DNA from: a virus
Length of the DNA stretch: 47,462 bases
Virus record (IMG/VR): IMGVR_UViG_3300050821_005468
Location: 1 to 47,462 of that record
Strand: one strand, 5' to 3'
Shown here: positions 30,940 through 38,603 of the stretch, piece after piece
Layout of the letters: the number at the start of each line of letters is the position of its first letter
Numbering within the stretch: the stretch's first letter is position 1
Program-made: the position numbers and the translations under genes
The notes under the pieces: generated by a model
What the model was told of the DNA's origin: nothing
The model's input: only the letters and a program-made list of their open reading frames with translations
The model's database searches: none

Positions 30940-32549
30940 AGCTTCACCTTTACAAGTTGATCGTGTCGCCAGTTGGTGCCGACGCAGATCTCGGCGCGGA
31001 TGCGGACAAGGTGACCCTGCACCACGATGGGAGTTTCCATGATTTCCCGCACGCGACGCAGCGCATCAACGTCCCCTGGCCGTACGAGGCCGAGGATAGC
31101 GTCATGGATTTGGCCAAGCAGCCACACTCGATTTGGATCACCGGGGCGCGGAGTGCTTCGGATATTGAGGCGCGTGTCAAGTTCATTCCACACTCTCCAC
31201 ATTGCTAGGTTCAGCATCCAAGCGACGGTGCTCTGCTGGATTTGGGCGAGAGCTTCACGCTGAACGTCATCCTCCCAAAGACGGCCGAGGAAACGTCGAG
31301 TGTTCCCGAGCGGTCCGACAAGCACACCTGTATCTCGAACAGTTCGGCGGATCTCCATCTGGCGCGCAAGGTTTTCGGGGTAGCGTTGAAAGTACCGCGC
31401 GCGCATGTCCTTGCCGATGGCTCGGCTAACGTGCAGCTGCCGGGCAACGCCGTTGTCGGACATGCCGATGTTAGTACCGTGTCGGGTGACCTTGGCGATT
31501 TGCCTGTAGATGGCTGACTGGCTGCCGCCGCCCCAGGGGGTTGGCATGTCGGCAACCTGCCGGTCGGGTAGGCTTCCCCAGGGGAGATCGGGAAATAGCG
31601 TCTTCGCGAGGAAGGTATGGGCATCGCCATTGGCATGGTCCTCGATGTCCTGCGGGCATTGTGCGTCGTGCGCGATCAGCGTGCTTTCCGCAGCCTCCAA
31701 GTCGGCATAGAACATCACGAGGCCAGGGTCGGCGACGAAGATGCCGCGGTTCTTGTCGCTGATGTTCTGCATGTTGCTCGCGGTGCGGTAAGGCGATTTG
31801 CTGCTGCTCATCCGCCCCGTCTCCGCGGCGCACACATTGAACGTCGAGCGCCACCGGCCGTCGGGATCGAGCCGCGCATCGAGCGCGGACTTCTGCTTGC
31901 GCAGCCCACGCGCGCGGAGAATGTGATCGACGAGCGCCGCGTGCTCGGGGTACTTGTTCGCGAGCGCTTCCAGGGCCTCGTCGTCCGTGGTCACAACGCG
32001 TTGGCCGTTCTCGTTCGCCTTCCGCGAGTACCGACGCTTCAGGTCAAGGAGGTCGTAGAAGAGGTGGGCGCATTGGGAAGGGCTGTGAGGGTTGAAAGCT
32101 TGTCCAACCAAGCGTCCGCCTCCGCACGATTTGCAAACCTGGCTTTCAGGGGCACCACCACGAGGTATCCAGTTGTGCCGTCTTCGCGATACACCTTCGG
32201 GAAGCCCGCAATTATCACCGGTTGGCCGTGGACCTTTGACATCCCAAATCTCCAGAAGCTTGGGGTCGGAGTTGAGCGCGGCGACCGCCGCGGCCTCGTC
32301 CTTCCCACATTGCACGATCGCGGCCCGGCGCACCGGTTCATCGATGCGGGTGCCACGGAGGGTCATCGCGAGGCACGGCGCCTGGAAGGCGAAGGCCGCA
32401 CGGTAGAGCTTAAGGTCGTCGCCGGCGAGTTGCGGGTGGAGAACGTCAAAGCACATGCGCGTGCCAAGGCAGTCATTCGCGCCGTAGAGCCAATACCGCT
32501 GCTGCGCGTCGAGGCCCTGCTCGGCCGGGTCAGTTACCAGCAACATCAC
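30936..32549 (-). CDS. DNA polymerase A, polymerase domain only
   Basis: The 537-residue protein is the palm-fingers-thumb half of a family A polymerase. Motif A is FYADLEAAESTLIAHD (Asp and the +5 Glu kept). Motif B is RQIAKVTRHGTNIGMS, keeping R and K but with His where E. coli Pol I has Phe762 and Ile where it has Tyr766. Motif C is GQIHDAILG, with Ala after HD in place of the usual Glu. A cysteine cluster (VCKSCGGG) lies in the thumb region. The start at 32549 follows the stop region of the gene at 32530. The exonuclease half is encoded separately at 32923-34053. Confidence 0.88.
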   Translation of the reverse strand: MMLLVTDPAEQGLDAQQRYWLYGANDCLGTRMCFDVLHPQLAGDDLKLYRAAFAFQAPCLAMTLRGTRIDEPVRRAAIVQCGKDEAAAVAALNSDPKLLEIWDVKGPRPTGDNCGLPEGVSRRRHNWIPRGGAPESQVCKSCGGGRLVGQAFNPHSPSQCAHLFYDLLDLKRRYSRKANENGQRVVTTDDEALEALANKYPEHAALVDHILRARGLRKQKSALDARLDPDGRWRSTFNVCAAETGRMSSSKSPYRTASNMQNISDKNRGIFVADPGLVMFYADLEAAESTLIAHDAQCPQDIEDHANGDAHTFLAKTLFPDLPWGSLPDRQVADMPTPWGGGSQSAIYRQIAKVTRHGTNIGMSDNGVARQLHVSRAIGKDMRARYFQRYPENLARQMEIRRTVRDTGVLVGPLGNTRRFLGRLWEDDVQREALAQIQQSTVAWMLNLAMWRVWNELDTRLNIRSTPRPGDPNRVWLLGQIHDAILGLVRPGDVDALRRVREIMETPIVVQGHLVRIRAEICVGTNWRHDQLVKVKL

Positions 32550-32748
32550 GCACCGCCCGGACGAGCGCTTCGGTGATATGCCGAGCCGCGTAATCAGCCC
32601 ATGCGTGCTGCTGGCCACGCCCGATCATCGCAACCTCGTAGTCGGAGATTGCCATGCGCAAGCTATGTGTGCGCTTGCCTGGCGCGCGGATATAGATTTC
32701 CACCTCGGTCCACGGCAACACAACGCCGTCACTCTTCAAGTCCTGCAT
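32530..32748 (-). CDS. Small protein between the polymerase halves
   Basis: A 72-residue protein overlaps the gene upstream by 20 bases and the polymerase start by 20 bases. It has a strand-rich N-terminus (DGVVLPWTEVEIYIRAPGKR) and a helical C-terminus (QQHAWADYAARHITEALVRA). No family recognised. Position between the two polymerase genes suggests a replication accessory factor, but this is inference from context only. Confidence 0.5.
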   Translation of the reverse strand: MQDLKSDGVVLPWTEVEIYIRAPGKRTHSLRMAISDYEVAMIGRGQQHAWADYAARHITEALVRAVRDVAGN

Positions 32749-32923
32749 CTGGCAACCTTTCTATGTCTGCGGAGACAAGCTCCCCGCCAAGGAGGAAGCG
32801 GGACCAAAGGTGCAGCGGCATGCGCATCTCGTACCAGTCGCCGCCGAGTTCCACGTCGATGACCAGCTGCGTCGCCGGGTCATTCATCGCCTCGGGCAGC
32901 GGTGTGTGAAGGAAGAGTTGCAT
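32729..32923 (-). CDS. Small protein between the polymerase halves
   Basis: A 64-residue protein starts at ATG 32923, overlapping the exonuclease stop in TGATG form. It is acidic (TQLVIDVELGGDWYEMRMPL, ELVSADIERLPDAGLEE) and probably a small beta-alpha fold. An upstream start at 32980 would lie within the exonuclease frame and is less likely. No family recognised. Confidence 0.5.
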   Translation of the reverse strand: MQLFLHTPLPEAMNDPATQLVIDVELGGDWYEMRMPLHLWSRFLLGGELVSADIERLPDAGLEE

Positions 32924-34053
32924 CACGCGTCCCTCTTGTCCGCCGTGCCGCCCTGGCCGTGGTGCACGTCCGACTTCCACCTCGGCATCCCGGTGTACAT
33001 CGAGCCCATGAAGGCGAGGCTCTTCGGCAGTTCCGGCTGGAGGATGTGGTGGATCAGGCGAAGGTCCTCCGCGTAGTTGCGGATGCCGAACCCGACCTTA
33101 TCCAACAGCCAGAAGGCGTCGTAGGCTGCGAAGTTCTGCCCGAGCTTCGGCTGCGGCGTGTCCAAGACCTGCCTCAGCCAATCCCATGCCAACTGCTCGT
33201 CTCGCTCAGACTGCCAGTAGCTTCGGTCGGACTTGCGGTAATCGACAAAGGGTAGGACGAGGGCAGTCCGGGCGTCGGCGCCGATCTGAACGCAGACGAT
33301 TTGTCCGGCTGCTGTCTCGATGTCGAGGGTGATGAGCCGGCTCGGCGCAACGTGATCTCGGTAGAAGTCCGCCAGGTCCGCCAAGTCAGGCTCCAACCAA
33401 ACGGCAACCACACTCGGCGTGTATTCAGGGGAAGCAGCTTCATGTCGCACCTTCATCAGGTCCGCGATGAGCGGGACGAGCAGCTTGTACTGCTTGAGCA
33501 CGCGCTCGGGCGGGTAGGTTGGGAGGATCTTAAGGGCAGATAGTACCGTCTGCTGCTCGGCAGTAGCGACGCTCATAATCGGCGCGTTCGGCGCGACGAG
33601 CCGCGCGGCCCCGCGCCAATCGTCGATCGAGGTCCGCCCAGTGACGCTCCAAAGCGCGCCCTCCCCGAGAGGCACCAGCACGTTCGGCCGCGTCCGGCAG
33701 AGCCACGCCGCCGCCTGCTGGAGGTCCGACGCGGTAATAGGGGTCCCAACCCCCACCGGTGTCAGGCATGCGGCCACGTCCTGCCGATCTCGTTCAGCAC
33801 CTCCCGCATAAAGACACGCGAACGAGTGCGCGCGACGTTCCCAGAGCAGCCGGCGAGTTTCGCCGAGAGCCGCGTGCTCAAAGCCAGCAGGGATATCGTC
33901 AGGTAGAGCAAGGCCACTTGCGCGCAGAGCACGGGAAAAAAGATGCCCATCACTACCAACCAGCGGCAAGCCTTTGATATCGTCTTCGTCGGACGGGCGG
34001 TCGAGCAAAAAGAATACGCCATGCTTCTGCTCCGAAAGTTGTTGGCGGATCAT
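32923..34053 (-). CDS. DNA polymerase A N-terminal half: UDG-like domain plus 3'-5' exonuclease
   Basis: The 376-residue protein starts at ATG 34053 (ATGA overlap). Residues about 20-170 resemble the uracil-DNA glycosylase-like superfamily: GLPLVGSDGHLFSRALRASG, and later PNVLVPLGEGALWSVTGRTS. Residues about 220-370 are a DnaQ/PolA exonuclease: Exo I ITLDIETAAGQIVC, Exo II KLGQNFAAYDAFWLL, Exo III-like EDLRLIHHILQPELPKSLAF. UDG-like plus exonuclease domains usually precede the polymerase domain in one phage protein. Here the polymerase is separate, so this is a split enzyme. UDG catalytic residues cannot be confirmed by eye. Confidence 0.82.
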   Translation of the reverse strand: MIRQQLSEQKHGVFFLLDRPSDEDDIKGLPLVGSDGHLFSRALRASGLALPDDIPAGFEHAALGETRRLLWERRAHSFACLYAGGAERDRQDVAACLTPVGVGTPITASDLQQAAAWLCRTRPNVLVPLGEGALWSVTGRTSIDDWRGAARLVAPNAPIMSVATAEQQTVLSALKILPTYPPERVLKQYKLLVPLIADLMKVRHEAASPEYTPSVVAVWLEPDLADLADFYRDHVAPSRLITLDIETAAGQIVCVQIGADARTALVLPFVDYRKSDRSYWQSERDEQLAWDWLRQVLDTPQPKLGQNFAAYDAFWLLDKVGFGIRNYAEDLRLIHHILQPELPKSLAFMGSMYTGMPRWKSDVHHGQGGTADKRDA

Positions 34054-34238
34054 AGGCTTCCGCCTTCTGTCGCGGCCGGCCAATCGCTCCACGGCATGTC
34101 GATGATCTCGCCTGCGATGACCGCGCGGTCGCACATCATGCGCAACCACCTGCCGACCATGATGAACTCGGAAGCGGTGGGGTTACGGTCAGGGATTTGG
34201 GCAATTTGCTGCCCAGGGCCAGGGGCTCGAACGATCAT
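34050..34238 (-). CDS. Small hypothetical protein
   Basis: A 62-residue protein is read from ATG 34238, chosen because AAGGGA lies eight bases upstream; the longer frame to 34316 would run through a hairpin. The sequence (GPGQQIAQIPDRNPTASEFI, MVGRWLRMMCDRAVIAGEII) suggests a small helical fold. It overlaps the split polymerase gene as ATGA. No family recognised. Confidence 0.5.
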   Translation of the reverse strand: MIVRAPGPGQQIAQIPDRNPTASEFIMVGRWLRMMCDRAVIAGEIIDMPWSDWPAATEGGSL

Positions 34239-34303
34239 TTTCGTGATCCCTTGGAAATCCGGCCAGCAAAAAGTGCCGGCTATGCGAATTGTGGCAAAAG
34301 TGT

Positions 34304-34320
34304 GGGGGCCTTGCACCCCC
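34304..34320 (-). terminator. Possible leftward hairpin terminator after the SSB-like gene
   Basis: On the minus strand GGGGG (34320-34316) and CCCCC (34308-34304) flank a TGCAAGG loop, followed by ACACTTTTG. The stem is short and the T run imperfect, so this may be a partial terminator that lowers readthrough into the polymerase genes. It lies in the largest leftward gap within this part of the operon. Confidence 0.4.
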
Positions 34321-34385
34321 TCGCCGCGGGAACCTGAGGTCGCTTACGCGGTCTAGCGCTTTCAGGGTACTGTCTAGCTCAGCCC

Positions 34386-34892
34386 TTAGAGCGCAAAGCC
34401 ATGCGCGGTGCCGACTTTCGCCCAGCTGCGCACCTTCTGCTCGACGCCATCGCTGCCGTCGTTGCGCTTGAAGTCCCGGTTGAAGATTTCGCCCGAGGCA
34501 ACCTTGCCCTTGACGAGATTGCCGTCCACGATCGCTTGCAGCGAGGTGTCGGAGGGAATGCCGAAAGCGGTCATCGCTGCGGACATCGTGGTCATGTCGC
34601 TGCGGAACGCATCGGAGTAGCGCAGGAACAGGCGCTTGCCTTCGTAGGAGGGCTTGCCGGTCGCGGCGTCGATCTCGGCCAAGGCGTCCGGGTCAACCGA
34701 GGAGGACGGCTCGACGGCCTCGGCGCTCAGCGTGAACTCGACGGCCTCGAACTCTTCGCCGTCCCGGTTGGTCTTCGTGACCTCTTTCGCGGTCAGCTTG
34801 ATCCCGCGGATCTTATTCCACAAGCCCGTCGGGATATTCCCAGCCGGCTTGCTGAGATCGGCGAGGGTGCGGTGCATCAGATTGATCGACAT
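34386..34892 (-). CDS. Single-stranded DNA-binding-like protein, putative
   Basis: The 168-residue protein has a beta-rich core (GLWNKIRGIKLTAKEVTKTN, EEFEAVEFTLSAEAVE), a charged central loop, and GNLVKGKVASGEIFNRDFKR near the end. Strand-rich small proteins beside Sak4-like ATPases in phages are often SSBs, and this position between recombination and polymerase genes fits. It lacks a classical acidic SSB tail, ending in AHGFAL. The start at 34892 has AAGGAAA upstream. Assignment is contextual. Confidence 0.45.
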   Translation of the reverse strand: MSINLMHRTLADLSKPAGNIPTGLWNKIRGIKLTAKEVTKTNRDGEEFEAVEFTLSAEAVEPSSSVDPDALAEIDAATGKPSYEGKRLFLRYSDAFRSDMTTMSAAMTAFGIPSDTSLQAIVDGNLVKGKVASGEIFNRDFKRNDGSDGVEQKVRSWAKVGTAHGFAL

Positions 34893-34951
34893 GAGGGGAT
34901 TTCCTTACGCTTCGGGGTGCTGCGGAACCGCCGCGGCTCGGTAAGGGCGGA

Positions 34952-35317
34952 CTAGAGGGCGGTTAGCCCTAGCTTGCTGGGGAAGTACGGGAAGCTGTTG
35001 ACCGGCTGGTCGATCGGCTCGGCCGCGACCGGCTCTTCGGCGGCCGGCATCACCTCGAAAGAGAGCACGGCATGCTCGAAGCTGATACCGTCGCGGAGCA
35101 GGTTGCGCAGGTCGGTCAGGAAGAGCCGGCCGAACTCGGCGCTATCGTTGAGTTGGTCGCTGAGGGCCGCGAAAACACGCTCGCAAGTGTCGCGCACGTC
35201 GCGACGCCGTGGGTATTTCTGCATCTGGTTCTCCTTGACATAGTTGATAGCTGGACCTGCTGTGAGCACCGCTGCGGCAAGCTGCTCACAAGTGTCGCAA
35301 GGGCCGTGGATCAGCAT
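34952..35317 (-). CDS. Hypothetical protein with two possible starts
   Basis: The 121-residue frame starts at ATG 35317 with a TGATG overlap with the preceding gene. An internal ATG at 35224 has a strong AAGGAG spaced six bases away and would give a 90-residue protein (MQKYPRRRDVRDTCERVF). Both forms may be made. The common part is helical and acidic toward the C-terminus (AAEEPVAAEPIDQPVNSFPY). The first 31 residues include CDTCEQL. Function unknown. Confidence 0.55.
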   Translation of the reverse strand: MLIHGPCDTCEQLAAAVLTAGPAINYVKENQMQKYPRRRDVRDTCERVFAALSDQLNDSAEFGRLFLTDLRNLLRDGISFEHAVLSFEVMPAAEEPVAAEPIDQPVNSFPYFPSKLGLTAL

Positions 35318-35544
35318 CACTGACCCCCCTTCACATACCCCCGGAACAGCGGGGGCGGCAGCAGACGCCGGCTCGGCTGCAATGGGCAATACGACCAGAC
35401 GCGCCGCAGGTCCCGGCTCCACAGGAAGTGCGGGAAGTGCCCGAAACCCGATCGACGCACGAGGAGATAGCCGCCGCGCTTCCACAGCCGGGCGAGCGCC
35501 CACAGCAGGCAGTTGGACCACTGCGGCGCCCTTAGCTTGCACAT
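35317..35544 (-). CDS. Small Trp/Arg-rich protein
   Basis: A 75-residue basic aromatic protein (APQWSNCLLWALARLWKRGG, YLLVRRSGFGHFPHFLWSRD). The pattern resembles small phage proteins of unknown function with a WSNCLLWAL-type helix followed by an aromatic PHFLWS segment. It starts ten bases after the Sak4-like gene. It may bind the membrane or nucleic acid through its aromatic and basic residues, but no function is established. Confidence 0.55.
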   Translation of the reverse strand: MCKLRAPQWSNCLLWALARLWKRGGYLLVRRSGFGHFPHFLWSRDLRRVWSYCPLQPSRRLLPPPLFRGYVKGGQ

Positions 35545-35554
35545 TTGACCCCCG

Positions 35555-36451
35555 TCAGGGAGCGCCGGTAACGGCGCGGAAGATCTCAAGCAGGCCAGTC
35601 TCGATGCTTAGTGTCTGTGCAAGCTGGCCAGCCCGCACCGGCACACCGCTATCCCGCACCGCGGATGGCGCGAGGTTGAAGATGCGCCGGCCGTCCTGGG
35701 TCACCTCGGCCCAAACGACCGTCGGGAAGTGCCGGAGCAGGTTCCGCGAGAGGTTCCGGCCGATGCTCATCGGGACTTGCTTCGTCGGGATGAGGTCTTT
35801 CTCCAACTCGCGCAACTCGTTATTGTACTGCGATTTCGCGCGGTTGTTCTTATCCTCGTCCTCGAACTCGCGCGGCCCTTGAACGTACCAGTGGGAGAGC
35901 ACAACGAGGTGGTAGGCGTAGGCAGACGCGGCCATCTGGATCAGCACGTCATCAACCTCGTCAGCCGCGAGGCCCCAATCCCGTCGGGTCTTCGACTGCT
36001 TGTTCCGGCCTTGCATGTGGAGGAGGCGCGCGAAGGCCGCGGTGCTCATGCTGCTGACGTTATCGACGACCAGAAAGGTGTCCGCGCCCCAGGCGGCGCT
36101 ATCCCCGAGGTCAACAATCTCGCCGCCCTGGCAGGCCGCACGACGCGCCTTCCCGGTGTTGAGGAAATCGACGAATTTGGGGAACGCGACGGGATCGCCG
36201 ACGAGGCCCACGGTGATCTTGCTGCTCGGGCCGGCAAAGCCGCGCCGATCCTCGAACGGGAGGATGATGAGGTTTTCGCGTTTGTCCGGCTCGACGAGGT
36301 TGAGCAGGATGTCATAGCCGGGGTCGAAGGCCGCGAGGATGACGCGGTATCCGGCGTTGACGATCGCCGCGACCGAGCCGGTCTTGCCGGTTTTCGGCGC
36401 CGCAACGATGCAGGCTTTCCAGCGCTGCGAAGGGGTCCAGAGTTCGGGCAT
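35555..36451 (-). CDS. Sak4-like RecA-type ATPase
   Basis: The 298-residue protein has a RecA-like core: Walker A AAPKTGKTGS near residue 18 and a Walker B-type strand ADTFLVVDNVSS near 123. Later parts include LVVLSHWYVQGPREF near 180 and a C-terminal strand region. Single-domain RecA-like ATPases of this length with APKTGKT loops are the Sak4 annealase/recombinase group of phages. It would assist homologous recombination, replication restart and concatemer formation together with the nearby SSB-like protein and nuclease. Confidence 0.75.
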   Translation of the reverse strand: MPELWTPSQRWKACIVAAPKTGKTGSVAAIVNAGYRVILAAFDPGYDILLNLVEPDKRENLIILPFEDRRGFAGPSSKITVGLVGDPVAFPKFVDFLNTGKARRAACQGGEIVDLGDSAAWGADTFLVVDNVSSMSTAAFARLLHMQGRNKQSKTRRDWGLAADEVDDVLIQMAASAYAYHLVVLSHWYVQGPREFEDEDKNNRAKSQYNNELRELEKDLIPTKQVPMSIGRNLSRNLLRHFPTVVWAEVTQDGRRIFNLAPSAVRDSGVPVRAGQLAQTLSIETGLLEIFRAVTGAP

Positions 36452-36550
36452 GTAAGCTCCTCGGGGTTTGTGTCATCGAGGGGAGGGCGGGGCGGGGCTA
36501 ACGTTTAACGTGTGTAAGCCCCCAGCCACACGGCACGCCAGGACGTGCAC
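36452..36550. promoter_or_regulatory. Intergenic gap with short palindromes
   Basis: About 100 bases separate the nuclease and Sak4 genes. They contain AACGTTTAACGT near 36501-36512, and a perfect CACTT-A-AAGTG palindrome overlaps the nuclease stop codon at 36550-36560. The Sak4 ribosome site (GAGGAG) follows. No clear promoter is visible; the repeats could bind a regulator or mark an RNA processing site. Confidence 0.3.
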
Positions 36551-37789
36551 TTAAAGTGTCTGTGCAGCCGCGCCCTTGGCGCCGATGGGGTTCCAGCGGT
36601 CCTCGTGGAAGTTGTCGGCAATGAAGCGCTCGCGGTCTGTAGGGTCTTGGCGGCAGAAGTCGCGGAAGGGGCAGGGCGTGGTCGGGGCTCCGGGGAGCCC
36701 GTTGCAAGCTGTCAGCCGGCGCGGGTAGGCCGCGGCCGGATCTTCCCCGCGCGCGTCGAGGTCCTGCGCGAGCTTCGCCCGCAGTTCGGCCTCTTGCACG
36801 TAATGTTCGATCTCCCCCTGCCACTCGGCGAGCGCCGCGGGTGACATGTAGACCGGTTTCTGGAAGATCTCTGAGAACTGCGGGTTGACGTGGATGACAT
36901 AGAGCATGACGCGCGAGCCCTTGCCGAACTCCCCGTCGAGGGCCCAGCCGTAGGTGTGGACTTGGGGTGACATCGTGAGCGCGGAGAAGAACGCCTCGTC
37001 CGGGTTGCGCCGGGTGGTCTTGTACTCCGGCCCGAGCGTGCGCACGCCGGGCGCCGAGGCCACGCCGTCGAAGCTGCCGGACATGAGGTATGGGCTGCCG
37101 TCCGGCGAGGCAATCGAGAGCTCGCGAAACCAGCGGTACTCGCTGCCGATCCGGCCATCCGCCATCGTCAGCGGGCGGACGCTGCCAGCGGTGAGGTGGT
37201 CGCAGAGCCGGACGACCGAGCGCGCGAGGGTGCGCCGGTTTTTCGTCTTCTCTGTGCAGAGATAGGTGAGGCGGAGGCTGGCCGGCTTGCGGCAGTGGGG
37301 GCAAATCGGCTGGCCGCAGTCGTCCGCCTCACTGCCGTCGGCAAGGTGCTCCTTGTAGCTCCAGGGGCACCGGACGATGCCCTTCTTCGTCACGGTGCGC
37401 GTGCGGTCAGAGCACTGCCAGACGTTGCCGTAGAAGCCGCCGAAGACATCGCGCTCGGCGTCCGCGGGCCAGGAAGCGGTGAGCGTGTGTGAGAGGGCCA
37501 AGCCGGTTGCCTCTTCGGCCCCCAAGCCCACGGCGACCGCTTTGGTGTACACGTCCACGCCATCATGGATCAGGCTCCCAAAGGTGAGGTCGATCGGTGC
37601 GAGGCCCCAAGGCCCAACATTCGGCCGCAGGCCTCGGATACCGGCGTAAAGGAAGTGGCGCCAACAATGCACTGCTTGCTGGTAAGCTGTGTTATCCCAG
37701 ATACTTAGGGTCCAAGGCAACGCCTTGCTCCAAGGGCTGGGGTCCATCCCCGCTCCGGGGTGCAGCGTGCTCGGCGAGATATGCGTCAT
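36551..37789 (-). CDS. PD-(D/E)XK nuclease, Cas4/RecB-like, with probable Fe-S cluster
   Basis: The 412-residue protein has the nuclease signature SGSFDGVASAPG (Asp) followed by TLGPEYKTTRR (ExK) near residues 240-262 and a downstream Gln in MSPQVHTYGW. An early cysteine in HCWRHFLY near 43 and a C-terminal set TACNGLPGAPTTPCPFRDFC could bind a 4Fe-4S cluster as in AddB and Cas4 proteins. An inserted CGQPICPHCRKP segment near 160 may bind zinc. It probably resects DNA ends for Sak4. It overlaps the glycosyltransferase gene as ATGA. Confidence 0.8.
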   Translation of the reverse strand: MTHISPSTLHPGAGMDPSPWSKALPWTLSIWDNTAYQQAVHCWRHFLYAGIRGLRPNVGPWGLAPIDLTFGSLIHDGVDVYTKAVAVGLGAEEATGLALSHTLTASWPADAERDVFGGFYGNVWQCSDRTRTVTKKGIVRCPWSYKEHLADGSEADDCGQPICPHCRKPASLRLTYLCTEKTKNRRTLARSVVRLCDHLTAGSVRPLTMADGRIGSEYRWFRELSIASPDGSPYLMSGSFDGVASAPGVRTLGPEYKTTRRNPDEAFFSALTMSPQVHTYGWALDGEFGKGSRVMLYVIHVNPQFSEIFQKPVYMSPAALAEWQGEIEHYVQEAELRAKLAQDLDARGEDPAAAYPRRLTACNGLPGAPTTPCPFRDFCRQDPTDRERFIADNFHEDRWNPIGAKGAAAQTL

Positions 37790-38484
37790 GACGGTACAGT
37801 CTCCATGTTCGCCCCGAGCGGGATGAGCCCGAGATCCCAGCGCAGCACGGCGCTGCCGATATGCGCGACCTTGCGGGAGGTGGCGAAATCGCAGAAAGTG
37901 GGGAAGCCCGCGAGCCGCGCCTTGCGACAGAAGCTCGCGTCATTCCCGACTTGGCACGCCGGGTCATCCTGCGTCTCGAAGCGTGGGGGCGCGACGGCTT
38001 CCACCGCGCGACGGCTGACCATCAGCATCCCGGTCGCGACGAAATCGACTTCGCGCACGCCGGTATCCCAGGTTCCGCTGAAGTTGTCGGCGCTGCCGGG
38101 GGTCGGCGGGTTGCCCCCTTCGTCGCGCCCTTGGCCGGGCAGGTGCTTTGCCGTGAACACGCGCGGGTCCTTGCGTGTACGATAATTGCAACCCACAACG
38201 TCGCGGCGCCGCCGAAGCAAATCCACGCCAACGTCCCGGCCAAAGAACATATCGCTGTCAATGTACCAGATATGGTCATTGGCGCTGTCCGCGAGGAAGA
38301 GGGTTGCAAGGTGGTCCTGGTTCCAGCCTACCATCGTCCCGCACTGGTTGATCCACGAGACGGCGTAGCCGGCGCGATCGAGCGCGAAGGCCGCGTTGAT
38401 CAGGCACATGGCCGTGGCCGCTTTGATCTCCTCGCCGCTCGGGATCGCCATGAGCACACCCGGCTTGCGCTTGGCGGCGCTCAT
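37786..38484 (-). CDS. Glycosyltransferase, GT-A type
   Basis: The 232-residue protein starts at ATG 38484, coupled to the small membrane gene. It has a nucleotide-sugar domain: PSGEEIKAATAMCLINAAFA, then the DxD-type motif HIWYIDSDMFFGRDV near residue 70, and QVGNDASFCRKARLAGFPTF near 190, where the acidic residue is the likely catalytic base region. Similar glycosyltransferases occur in many phages and may modify phage DNA, host surface sugars or a virion protein. The acceptor cannot be deduced. An early-operon location favours a role during infection over virion decoration. Confidence 0.75.
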   Translation of the reverse strand: MSAAKRKPGVLMAIPSGEEIKAATAMCLINAAFALDRAGYAVSWINQCGTMVGWNQDHLATLFLADSANDHIWYIDSDMFFGRDVGVDLLRRRRDVVGCNYRTRKDPRVFTAKHLPGQGRDEGGNPPTPGSADNFSGTWDTGVREVDFVATGMLMVSRRAVEAVAPPRFETQDDPACQVGNDASFCRKARLAGFPTFCDFATSRKVAHIGSAVLRWDLGLIPLGANMETVPS

Positions 38485-38603
38485 CGCACACCTCCGCAGA
38501 GTAAGAGCATCCCGACGGTGCCGAGGAGGATGCCGAGGCAGCCACCGAGCAGGCAGCCAAGCGCGAAGGCGCAAGCCACGTCTTCAGCCAGCGCGCGGAT
38601 CAC
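38481..38603 (-). CDS. 40-residue glycine-zipper membrane protein
   Basis: A GTG at 38603 overlaps the upstream stop as GTGA, and the stop overlaps the glycosyltransferase ATG as ATGA. The product is one long hydrophobic segment with small residues at regular spacing (CAFALGCLLGGCLGILLGTV, then GMLLLCGG). GxxxG-like spacing favours helix packing and oligomerisation. Being two genes downstream of the endolysin gene, it could be a holin or antiholin; a small inner-membrane effector is the alternative. Confidence 0.55.
   Translation of the reverse strand: MIRALAEDVACAFALGCLLGGCLGILLGTVGMLLLCGGVR

Noticed and set aside
31617-32576. 319-residue rightward frame inside the polymerase gene
   Set aside because: Antisense to a polymerase with intact motifs A-C; no recognisable domain.
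36498-37304. 268-residue leftward frame overlapping the nuclease
   Set aside because: It is an alternate frame of the PD-(D/E)XK nuclease with Arg/Pro/His-rich composition.
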